Source: Candidatus Roizmanbacteria bacterium RIFCSPLOWO2_01_FULL_44_13
GTDB lineage: Bacteria > Patescibacteriota > Microgenomatia > UBA1406 > GWC2-37-13
Assembly: GCA_001789855.1 (NCBI GenBank)
Contig: MGAT01000014.1
Span: forward strand, 1 to 7,291
Reading direction: 5' to 3'
DNA length: 7,291 nt
Position 1 is the first letter of the stretch; each line of letters opens with the position of its first letter. Made by a program: the position numbers and the translations under genes. Shown here one piece after another: positions 1 through 4,635 of this stretch. The notes beneath the pieces are model-generated. The model was not told the origin of the DNA and did not search any database. It saw only the letters and a program-made list of their open reading frames with translations.

Positions 1-386
1 CGATCGACTATAACCTCTTTATCGTCGAAAAGGCAAGGCGAAGCGGTGTGAACATTATCTACGGCGACCCGACCGATATCGACATTTTGGACTATGCCCA
101 GGTAGAGGAGGCAATTATCTTGGTTTTGGCGGTGCCGGAATCACACACACAAGAAGCGATTGTTTTGAACGCGAAAAAATTGAATCGGGGCATATATATA
201 ATCAGCCGGGTCCACCGCGAAGCCGACCAATCCAGAATGAGGGATCTAGGAGTCAATCTAGTAATTCAACCCGAGTTTGAAGCCTCCCTATCGATTATCA
301 AAAAAATCTACCTCTGGCATAATATGGAAAAAGGCGACATCGTCAGCAAAATAAAGAGGTTGAAAATTGAACACGGGTTGGGATGA
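1..386 (+). CDS. Kef-type cation:proton antiporter, C-terminal TrkA-N (RCK) domain, 5'-truncated
   Basis: The reading frame is open from the window edge (first full codon at position 3), so this is the 3' end of a longer gene; the internal GTG at 48 is not a start. About 127 residues are visible. They begin in the middle of a Rossmann-type TrkA-N domain (DYNLFIVEKARR, then YGDPTD, then a hydrophobic strand IILVLAVPES) and end with the QPEFEASL segment typical of Kef/CPA2 antiporters. In this family the cytosolic domain binds nucleotide and gates K+ or Na+/H+ exchange by an N-terminal membrane domain, which lies outside the window. The stop codon overlaps the next start as ATGA (383-386), which implies translational coupling. 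Alternatives are a TrkA-like regulatory subunit or an RCK K+ channel; the EFEAS ending favours the Kef type. Confidence 0.8.
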   Translation, partial: IDYNLFIVEKARRSGVNIIYGDPTDIDILDYAQVEEAIILVLAVPESHTQEAIVLNAKKLNRGIYIISRVHREADQSRMRDLGVNLVIQPEFEASLSIIKKIYLWHNMEKGDIVSKIKRLKIEHGLG

Positions 387-1204
387 GAAACACAAATATA
401 ACTATCGCTGTTGTTGCCGGATTGACACTTATTTATCTACTATTTAAGAACATAACCGGGTCGATTTTTTTGAGAAATCAAGACAAAATCAACGTGGTTT
501 TTTATGGTGAAGACTCCAGGCTTTTCTCACTCGATAACAAAGACGTCAACTACATCGTTAATTTTCCCCCTGAGGCTATCGTGCTCGTTCCCGGTGGCTA
601 CGGCGAATACCGGGTAGGCGCACTAAATAAACTGGTCGAACTCGAGGGGAAACCCCAACTTTTTCGACGCGCCTTTTCCGCCGCCGCGGGAGCAATGGTC
701 GATATTTACTTTTATCCACCCGAAACCACAATCTTTTACGACGAAGAAAGAGAGAAAGGATTCAGCCCAAGTTTTCGGGAGATTTTTTTCTCAAAAAGCA
801 ACGCCAATCTTGTTGATAGATTATTTGTTTTTCTTGATTTGACAGCCCAAGGAAAGCAAACATACAAATTTATTGAACCGGATGACGAGCTACAGGGAGT
901 TTTTTACAAAAAGACCTATAGAAAAGAAGCTCTCAATGTTCAAATAATCTATACGGAAAGTTATGGGACAGCCGTGTTGATAAGTAAATTATTGGACGGG
1001 GAGGGGATCAGGGTCGTAGATTTGACCCGAAACCAAGGGACAGCCAAGTCTTGCGAACTGGTAACCAAGAAAGACCGATTTAATTCAGAAACCATCCGCG
1101 GATTAAAAGACTTTTTTGATTGTGATCTAAAAGAAGGTGATCCATTGGTTTCTGATATAATTTTAAAGTTGGGGAGCCAGGAAAAAGAGTGGCAGGTTGA
1201 ATGA
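383..1204 (+). CDS. Membrane-anchored LytR_C-domain protein with degenerate LCP-like region
   Basis: This 273-aa protein has an uncleaved N-terminal membrane anchor (residues about 6-26) and an extracytoplasmic body. Residues about 36-155 resemble a worn LytR-CpsA-Psr (LCP) fold: IVLVPGGYGEYRVGALNKL, then a helix ending AGAMVDIYFYP. I do not see the arginine set that binds polyprenyl pyrophosphate in active LCP enzymes. Residues about 184-265 match the LytR_C pattern: a first strand VQIIYTESYGTAVLISKLLDGEGIRVVDL, a middle helix, and a final strand IILKLG. LCP proteins transfer glycopolymers to the cell wall; this one may keep only a binding or structural role (inference). It overlaps both neighbours by ATGA, so it sits in a three-gene unit. 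The coupled ATG and the signal anchor right behind it support the chosen start. Domain calls are by eye. Confidence 0.65.
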   Translation: MRNTNITIAVVAGLTLIYLLFKNITGSIFLRNQDKINVVFYGEDSRLFSLDNKDVNYIVNFPPEAIVLVPGGYGEYRVGALNKLVELEGKPQLFRRAFSAAAGAMVDIYFYPPETTIFYDEEREKGFSPSFREIFFSKSNANLVDRLFVFLDLTAQGKQTYKFIEPDDELQGVFYKKTYRKEALNVQIIYTESYGTAVLISKLLDGEGIRVVDLTRNQGTAKSCELVTKKDRFNSETIRGLKDFFDCDLKEGDPLVSDIILKLGSQEKEWQVE

Positions 1205-1407
1205 TTATGCTCACTATATTGATAATAATATTTTTGCTCTCGCTAGTTTTAGCTATCAGATCGATGGGGGATTTTGAAATCCCGGCCGCGATCAAAAAAA
1301 TAATCCTAGGAAAGCGGGCGAGGGGAACAATTCTCTTTATGAAAAAGAAGATTGTCCATTATTCTTCGGGTTCTTCTTCCTTGTCTTCCGTCTCAAAACC
1401 CAAGTAA
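1201..1407 (+). CDS. Small single-pass membrane protein, unknown function
   Basis: This 68-aa protein starts at an ATG that overlaps the preceding stop (ATGA, 1201-1204), the same coupling as the gene before it. Residues 3-20 are strongly hydrophobic (LTILIIIFLLSLVLAI). They are followed by a charged stretch (PAAIKKIILGKRARGTILFMKKKIVHY) and a serine-rich tail. The layout of TM helix, IKK..L..K, GTI.F and a K/H/Y-rich end recalls small hypothetical proteins I associate with Patescibacteria; I cannot name a family. The last 49 bases overlap the 3' end of the TPR gene on the other strand, so the serine-rich tail is read from bases that encode that protein's acidic tail. An ATG at 1207 is an alternative start. 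The gene could be spurious, but the coupling and the single TM followed by basic residues make it credible. Confidence 0.55.
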   Translation: MIMLTILIIIFLLSLVLAIRSMGDFEIPAAIKKIILGKRARGTILFMKKKIVHYSSGSSSLSSVSKPK

Positions 1408-2147
1408 TCTTTTTCCTCGCTCAAGGATTCGGCCAACTGTTCCAAATCGCTGTCGGTAATGACTTCTTCTTCTCCCGTTTCGCCAGTTTCGTCTTTGCCC
1501 GAAGTCAAATTCTGCATGTTGGATTGCAGATTGACGGGAAAGGAAACGTATTTGGTGACTTTTTTGCCCTTTTTTTCTTCCTTGAGGAAAACTACGGTGT
1601 GCTTCAGATTTGATTCTTTGACGTAGGCGAGAAATATGCTCCCCGCCTTGATAAAAATCGTCAGCCTCTTTGATATATCGTCTGGGAGGCATCCGACATA
1701 GTCCTCATCCACGGTTCTTACCTCGACCCGTCGTTTTTTTACCATGAGAGTCAATTCTTGACCGATCGTTAAACGGGCCAGGACCGCCTTCTGCCCGCAG
1801 TTGACAAGAGTGACGGTTTTGGTTTTTCCGGGTGAGTCCAAAAAAAGATACGGGTTGAGGTTGACGTTTTTTAAGCGGTTGACTCTTTTCGATTCGAGGA
1901 TTTTTATCCTCTCGAGGCTTTCTTGAATGGATAGATTCCCCGGTTGAATTGCCAAGGCTTTTTTGTAATGTTTTTTTGCGGTTCTGATTTTACCCGCCTG
2001 AATATTGGCAAAACCCAAACGAAGTATGGCGTCGATATTTTTTTTGTCGGCTTTTAAGATCTCTTGGTTTAATTTAACGGCCTTTTCCCAATTGCTCGCG
2101 ATCGCTGCATCAATCGCTTGTTTTTCCAGTGGCGCAATTTTATCCAT
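1359..2147 (-). CDS. TPR protein with HIRAN-like domain and acidic C-terminal tail
   Basis: This 262-aa protein has no signal peptide and is probably cytosolic. Residues about 5-80 form two tetratricopeptide repeats (DAAIASNWEKAVKLNQEIL, then AGKIRTAKKHYKKALAIQPGN). Residues about 108-193 form a small beta-rich domain (TVTLVNCGQKAVLARL, then VEVRTVDEDYVGCLPDDISKRL) that resembles HIRAN domains, whose usual signature is a VGYLP-type strand followed by a helix. Residues 218-262 are very acidic and end EDKEEEPEE. TPRs bind proteins and HIRAN domains bind DNA 3' ends in some helicases; the partner here is unknown. It is transcribed alone, divergently from yebC, from a near-consensus promoter whose start point should lie only about six bases upstream of the ATG. 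Its 3' end overlaps the small gene at 1201-1407. Confidence is good for the gene and moderate for the HIRAN-like label. Confidence 0.75.
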   Translation of the reverse strand: MDKIAPLEKQAIDAAIASNWEKAVKLNQEILKADKKNIDAILRLGFANIQAGKIRTAKKHYKKALAIQPGNLSIQESLERIKILESKRVNRLKNVNLNPYLFLDSPGKTKTVTLVNCGQKAVLARLTIGQELTLMVKKRRVEVRTVDEDYVGCLPDDISKRLTIFIKAGSIFLAYVKESNLKHTVVFLKEEKKGKKVTKYVSFPVNLQSNMQNLTSGKDETGETGEEEVITDSDLEQLAESLSEEKDYLGFETEDKEEEPEE

Positions 2148-2159
2148 GAGTTTTAGTAA

Positions 2160-2187
2160 AGTATATGTAAAACCATTAATTTGTCAA
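2160..2187 (-). promoter_or_regulatory. Sigma70-type promoter for the TPR gene
   Basis: On the minus strand a perfect -35 box TTGACA (2187-2182) is followed by 16 bases and a -10 box TATACT (2165-2160). Transcription should start near 2153, only about six bases before the ATG at 2147. The mRNA would be almost leaderless, and no Shine-Dalgarno sequence fits in that space. Confidence 0.7.
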
Positions 2188-2188
2188 G

Positions 2189-2194
2189 TATAAT
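2189..2194 (+). promoter_or_regulatory. -10 box (TATAAT) for yebC, near-leaderless start
   Basis: A perfect TATAAT lies nine bases before the yebC ATG at 2204. Initiation about seven bases downstream falls at 2200-2202, which leaves a leader of two to four bases. The -35 region at the proper distance (2166-2171, TGTAAA) is poor. The spacer overlaps the -35 element of the opposite-facing promoter, so the two promoters probably compete or are co-regulated. Confidence 0.55.
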
Positions 2195-2203
2195 TAAAAT
2201 GCT

Positions 2204-2917
2204 ATGTCAGGACATTCTAAATGGGCCAATACCAAGCGACAGAAGATGGCCAACGATAAGGTAAAAGGCAATACTTTTTCCAAACTTTCGCGCCTCATTA
2301 CTTTGAGTGTGATCGAAGGCGCCGGTATAAAAGAACCGGAAAACAACGTCCGCTTAAGACTCGCCATGGAAAAAGCCCACGCCGCCAATATGCCCAAGGA
2401 AAATATCAATCGGGCAATCGAACGGGGCGCCGGGCCGGACAGGTCATTAATCCGCGAGGTGATTTATGAAGGTTTTGGGCCGGGCGGGGTAGCCTTAATG
2501 ATTCAGTCATCCTCTGACAATCCGAATCGAACCATGTCCGATATAAGAATAGTAATGGACAAAAATCAAGGGAAATTGGCCTCTGCCGGCGCGGTTAATT
2601 ACCTTTTCAAGAAGTGCGCCCTTCTCATCGTCAAAAAAGAGGAGGCGAATGAAAACCAGGCTTTTGACATAGGAGAAAAACTGGACGCTTTTGATATCGA
2701 CCAAGACGAAGGCAGGTTTTATATATATTTTCCCTATGAAAATCTGGGACACATTAAGGATAAGCTAGGGGAGATTCACTATGAATCGGCTGAAATTGAC
2801 TTCAAACCTCAAAATTTTATCGAGTTGACCGATCCGAAAAAATTAGATCAGCTAGAAACTTTAATTTCCAATCTCGAAGCGCTCGACGACGTTCATAAAG
2901 TCTTTACAAATCTATAA
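2204..2917 (+). CDS. yebC: YebC/TACO1-family translation factor
   Basis: This 237-aa protein is close to the usual family length (about 240). It opens with the family hallmark MSGHSKWANTKRQK, followed by a helical N-terminal domain (to about residue 80), then YEGFGPGGVAL (88-98) and SDNPNRT (104-110), and a C-terminal ferredoxin-like part. The hallmark N-terminus fixes the start at this ATG although no Shine-Dalgarno is present. The family was long annotated as a transcriptional regulator; work on mitochondrial TACO1 and bacterial YebC proteins instead supports a ribosome-associated role in translating proline-rich stretches. It is cytosolic. In many bacteria yebC is followed by ruvC; here the next gene encodes an unrelated membrane protein, separated by a hairpin. 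The canonical G-rich segment before the YLF motif reads NQGKLASAGAVNYLF, a mild deviation. Confidence 0.95.
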   Translation: MSGHSKWANTKRQKMANDKVKGNTFSKLSRLITLSVIEGAGIKEPENNVRLRLAMEKAHAANMPKENINRAIERGAGPDRSLIREVIYEGFGPGGVALMIQSSSDNPNRTMSDIRIVMDKNQGKLASAGAVNYLFKKCALLIVKKEEANENQAFDIGEKLDAFDIDQDEGRFYIYFPYENLGHIKDKLGEIHYESAEIDFKPQNFIELTDPKKLDQLETLISNLEALDDVHKVFTNL

Positions 2918-2920
2918 GAC

Positions 2921-2948
2921 ATTTCGGCATAATATATGATGCCGAAAT
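2921..2948 (+). terminator. Perfect 10-bp hairpin after yebC, possible terminator
   Basis: ATTTCGGCAT (2921-2930) and ATGCCGAAAT (2939-2948) are exact complements around an 8-base loop, starting three bases after the yebC stop. A classical U-tract does not follow directly; the nearest run of seven T lies at 2969-2975, just before the next gene. It could be a weak or Rho-assisted terminator, an mRNA-stabilising 3' stem, or a protein-binding palindrome upstream of the membrane-protein gene. Confidence 0.45.
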
Positions 2949-2985
2949 ATTAAAGGAATTATTTAGTCTTTTTTTCTTAACGAAA

Positions 2986-3804
2986 ATGAAAAAATTTTTA
3001 AGAGAATCTCGAAAAGAATTTCAAAAAAGAGCTTTAAAAATCGATAAAAGAATCCGCTTTGCCATTTCCGCTGGTGCGCTAGCCGTCCTCATGCTTCTTT
3101 CCACTTTTTTTTATTTTGACCGTGCTTTTATCTTCATTCCGATCATTGCTTTGACGACTTATTTTCTTACCTATTTTTCTCTCGCAGAAGGGATAGAGAA
3201 GATGGGTTGGTTTGAAATGTTTGTCATGCCGGTATTGGTTTCAATCTCCTTTTACCTGTTTTATTTTCTTTTTCCGGTTCGCTGGCTGACTAGAATTCCT
3301 TTTATTATTTTCTACGGAATTTCAATCTATGCCGCAATCGTGACATCAAACATCTTCAACGTCGGAGTAGAGAAGAGTTTGGGGCTCTACCGCGCTGCTT
3401 TTTCCATAAATTTTCTTTACCAGGCGATCGTTTCCTTCTTGTTTTTTAACCTGATTTTTGCTCTGCAAAGCGCCTTTATTTTAAACGGAATACTAACGGG
3501 TGCCATTGGATTCTTGTTGAGCCTCAATCTCTTTTGGTCAATCAGGCTGAAAAAGTATCTAGAAAGGGAAGTTTTATTATACGCAGCCTTCGTAGGTTTA
3601 GTAATAGGCGAGCTGGCCTTGTTGATTTCCTTTTTGCCCCTCCAGGTCTCGGTTTATTCCTTATTTATGGCGGCTTCTTATTATTCATTGGCCGGCCTCG
3701 TTTATAACTACATCGATGAAAAGCTATTTAGAGAAACAATTCGTGAATATATTTTGGTCTTCGGCTTCGTTTTAATAATCACGTTTCTTTCCTTGAGCTG
3801 GTAA
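2986..3804 (+). CDS. Multi-pass membrane protein, unknown function (about nine TM helices)
   Basis: This 272-aa protein has a basic cytosolic N-terminus (about 22 residues, KKFLRESRKEFQKRALKIDKRIR) and then almost continuous hydrophobic segments, at roughly 24-43, 46-66, 77-96, 101-120, 138-160, 164-184, 195-216, 220-241 and 253-271. The best conserved-looking stretch is TSNIFNVGVEKSLGLYRAAFSINFLYQ (about 120-146), on a loop between TM4 and TM5. I recall similar hypothetical proteins in Patescibacteria but cannot assign a function. There are no transporter, glycosyltransferase or protease motifs I can name. The start is the only ATG/GTG/TTG near the first basic residues; an AAAGGA stretch at 2952-2957 lies too far upstream to act as its ribosome site. 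It may be co-transcribed with yebC if the hairpin between them is leaky. Downstream lies the 831-bp gene-free region. Confidence 0.75.
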   Translation: MKKFLRESRKEFQKRALKIDKRIRFAISAGALAVLMLLSTFFYFDRAFIFIPIIALTTYFLTYFSLAEGIEKMGWFEMFVMPVLVSISFYLFYFLFPVRWLTRIPFIIFYGISIYAAIVTSNIFNVGVEKSLGLYRAAFSINFLYQAIVSFLFFNLIFALQSAFILNGILTGAIGFLLSLNLFWSIRLKKYLEREVLLYAAFVGLVIGELALLISFLPLQVSVYSLFMAASYYSLAGLVYNYIDEKLFRETIREYILVFGFVLIITFLSLSW

Positions 3805-3834
3805 GCAAAAAATAAGAGACACCTGCAGTAGAGG

Positions 3835-3853
3835 ATAGGGAAGTAGTATAGTT
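3835..3853 (+). repeat. Left arm of long-range inverted repeat
   Basis: This 19-base arm is the reverse complement of 4594-4612 except at one position (G3846 opposite A4601). The two arms enclose the gene-free region. They could be the closing stem of a large RNA or terminal inverted repeats of a small element. No target-site duplication is visible just outside them. Confidence 0.7.
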
Positions 3854-3866
3854 CACGGACGTGAAT
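3852..3866 (+). repeat. Small hairpin, tetraloop GGAC
   Basis: TTCAC (3852-3856) pairs with GTGAA (3861-3865) around the four-base loop GGAC, with a possible G-T closing pair 3851/3866. It directly follows the left long-range arm. Confidence 0.45.
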
Positions 3867-3871
3867 GATTA

Positions 3872-3915
3872 TCCTATAGTAATTTATGTGGAATATAATC
3901 TACAAAACTATAGGA
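3872..3915 (+). repeat. Two-tier hairpin: 9-bp base stem plus 6-bp tip
   Basis: TCCTATAGT (3872-3880) pairs perfectly with ACTATAGGA (3907-3915). Inside, TGTGGA (3887-3892) pairs with TCTACA (3899-3904) including one G-T pair, leaving a six-base loop. A competing pairing exists: AGGATA (3832-3837) with TATCCT (3870-3875), which uses the same CCT. Confidence 0.6.
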
Positions 3916-3930
3916 CATTATTCAGGTGAT

Positions 3931-4024
3931 TTTTCGAGGCTAAATTTATAAGTCTAGACCGCTGTTATACTCTAAGCAGTATATGCAGGCGTTGTGGATA
4001 AATGCGGAAATTTAGCCTCGAAAA
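3931..4024 (+). repeat. Perfect 17-bp inverted repeat enclosing 60 bases
   Basis: Bases 3931-3947 (TTTTCGAGGCTAAATTT) and 4008-4024 are exact reverse complements. The enclosed segment has its own imperfect hairpin, TATACT (3966-3971) with AGTATA (3978-3983), flanked by CTG/CAG, and CCGC (3959-3962) can pair with GCGG (4004-4007). A 17-bp perfect repeat at this short range is far beyond chance and is the strongest single element of the region. Confidence 0.8.
3993..4001 (-). other. DnaA-box-like 9-mer
   Basis: The minus strand reads TTATCCACA, the consensus DnaA box, inside the loop of the 17-bp inverted repeat. It is a single perfect copy with no cluster nearby, and the neighbouring genes are not those of a replication origin. 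A chance match in a window this size is unlikely but quite possible. Confidence 0.2.
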
Positions 4025-4043
4025 TAATAGCCTGGACTATAAT

Positions 4044-4070
4044 GAAGCGCTAAATATGATTTAGTGCTTT
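4044..4070 (+). repeat. 12-bp hairpin followed by a CCTCCTT stretch
   Basis: Bases 4045-4055 pair with 4059-4069 around a three-base loop (ATG), with one internal G-T pair (4049/4065) and a further G-T at the base (4044/4070). The stem is followed by TCTCCTCCTT rather than a clean T-run, so it is a poor intrinsic terminator but a stable RNA element. Confidence 0.6.
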
Positions 4071-4106
4071 CTCCTCCTTATTTACCATAGACCATTTTTA
4101 TCATAC

Positions 4107-4119
4107 TTAGCCTCAAAAA
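4107..4119 (+). repeat. Third copy of the TTAGCCTC-plus-A-run motif
   Basis: TTAGCCTCAAAAA repeats, without the G, the TTAGCCTCGAAAA of 4012-4024. It can pair with 3930-3943 with one bulged C (C3935), so it competes with 4008-4024 for the same partner. Confidence 0.55.
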
Positions 4120-4126
4120 TTGTGAC

Positions 4127-4148
4127 TTGGAGCAATATTATGCTCTAA
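4127..4148 (+). repeat. 8-bp hairpin
   Basis: TTGGAGCA (4127-4134) pairs with TGCTCTAA (4141-4148), with one G-T pair, around the six-base loop ATATTA. Confidence 0.5.
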
Positions 4149-4260
4149 AAATTAAGCGACGTAAAATAAGAAGAAGAGAAGCGATCGGCTGAACGAATAA
4201 CTGCTAATTAATCAATTAATCGACACGAGTTGGTTGACAGTTATATATACATCATTTGGA

Positions 4261-4282
4261 GAGGACAGCAGTCTTTGTCCTC
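4261..4282 (+). repeat. 7-bp hairpin
   Basis: GAGGACA (4261-4267) and TGTCCTC (4276-4282) are exact complements around an eight-base loop. Confidence 0.5.
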
Positions 4283-4308
4283 CGGAATCTATTCATATAA
4301 AAAGAAAC

Positions 4309-4323
4309 CTAACCCGGGGTTGG
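4309..4323 (+). repeat. 6-bp hairpin with CGG loop
   Basis: CTAACC (4309-4314) pairs with GGTTGG (4318-4323), including one T-G pair, around a three-base loop. Confidence 0.4.
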
Positions 4324-4356
4324 CAAATTAGAGACATAGATGCTTGGAGAATAAAA

Positions 4357-4396
4357 CACATAAGACGTCGTAAATTGTATCTTTTACGATGTTGTG
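4357..4396 (+). repeat. Extended hairpin: 10-bp stem plus 4-bp base across a bulge
   Basis: ACGTCGTAAA (4365-4374) pairs with TTTACGATGT (4383-4392), with one G-T pair. Outside a four-base bulge, CACA (4357-4360) pairs with TGTG (4393-4396). Confidence 0.6.
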
Positions 4397-4420
4397 GGTG
4401 GGTAAGCAAGGGAAGTGGCA

Positions 4421-4436
4421 GATTGTTACAACAATC
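4421..4436 (+). repeat. 6-bp hairpin; contains a 10-mer repeated downstream
   Basis: GATTGT (4421-4426) and ACAATC (4431-4436) are complementary around TACA. The 10-mer TTACAACAAT (4426-4435) recurs exactly at 4581-4590, just before the right long-range arm, so the upstream GATTGT has a second possible partner. Confidence 0.5.
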
Positions 4437-4490
4437 CAATTTAAAATAATTAGTCATTAATTAAAATTAATTACCAATAATTAATCGCTT

Positions 4491-4560
4491 ATTTCCCTCC
4501 TTTATCCTCCTTAGTCCGGACACCCCTAAACCGGCCTTTTTGCCGCCTCTCCCCGCCTCC
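4491..4560 (+). other. Pyrimidine-rich tract with two anti-Shine-Dalgarno heptamers
   Basis: The + strand is strongly C/T-rich here. It contains CCTCCTT at 4496-4502 (with the following T it gives CCTCCTTT, like a typical 16S rRNA 3' end) and again at 4506-4512; a third copy lies at 4073-4079 after another hairpin. A short stem CGGC/GCCG around CTTTTT lies at about 4532-4545. It follows an A/T-only stretch (4437-4490). Confidence 0.4.
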
Positions 4561-4593
4561 CAAAAGTAAGCTTTAGACTATTACAACAATAAA

Positions 4594-4612
4594 AACTATA
4601 ATACTTCCCTAT
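4594..4612 (+). repeat. Right arm of long-range inverted repeat
   Basis: This is the partner of 3835-3853, 18 of 19 positions complementary. It lies 23 bases from the 3' end of the convergent phosphatase gene. It contains a TATAAT (4597-4602) that I read as part of the arm rather than a promoter, since it points into the end of a convergent gene and no good -35 box accompanies it. Confidence 0.7.
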
Positions 4613-4635
4613 TATTTTTGCCGCTAGGAGAGAGT

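Larger units (their letters stand above)
3833..4614 (+). ncRNA. Candidate large structured non-coding RNA (about 780 nt), class unknown
   Basis: The interval between the membrane-protein gene and the phosphatase gene (3805-4635) has no convincing ORF but dense self-complementarity. Its ends can pair with each other: 3835-3853 against 4594-4612 with one mismatch (3846/4601), extendable by two G-T pairs to 3833/4614. Inside lie a 17-bp perfect stem and at least seven further hairpins, listed separately. In these stems nearly every non-Watson-Crick position is G-T when read on the + strand (3890/3901, 4049/4065, 4129/4146, 4310/4322, 4367/4390), which on the minus strand would be an A-C clash. 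This favours a + strand RNA, although I searched while allowing G-T. I see none of the signatures of tmRNA, RNase P RNA, SRP RNA or a group II intron. No clear promoter was found; it may be processed from the upstream transcript. The alternative is an ORF-less mobile element with terminal inverted repeats. Confidence 0.45.

Noticed and set aside
2921..2948. dif/Xer recombination site, because of the GGCATAA left half
   Set aside because: The right half (ATGCCGAAAT) is a plain mirror and does not match the TTATGTTAA-type XerD arm.
3894..3899. TATAAT boxes at 3894-3899 and 4038-4043 as promoters
   Set aside because: Neither has a usable -35 box at 16-18 bases. The first is the loop of a well-formed hairpin; the second lies directly between two strong stems.
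3993..4001. Replication origin based on the perfect DnaA box and the A/T-rich stretch at 4437-4490
   Set aside because: There is only one box, and dnaA, dnaN or other origin-linked genes are absent. I kept the box as a low-confidence feature only.
4031..4044. Minus-strand ATTATAGTCC resembling the S element of group I introns
   Set aside because: The matching R element and P3/P8 arrangement are not present; ACTA upstream is locked in a local hairpin. No other group I core sequence was seen on either strand.
4234..4239. TTGACA as a -35 element
   Set aside because: No -10 box occurs 16-18 bases downstream; the nearby TATATATA follows after only two bases.
4234..4449. A 71-codon frame from a TTG start inside the non-coding region
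   Set aside because: It begins at a TTG within TTGACA, has no ribosome site, an odd Arg/Cys/Trp-rich composition without any domain, and runs straight through four hairpins. It is best explained by chance.
3805..4635. Known RNA classes: tmRNA, RNase P RNA, SRP RNA, tRNA, group II intron
   Set aside because: No tRNA-like end or T-loop GTTCRA motif, no RNase P core such as GAGGAAAGTCC or ACAGAAA, no SRP GGAAG/GNAR-type tip, and no domain V-like AGC...GTTC hairpin or GTGYG end.
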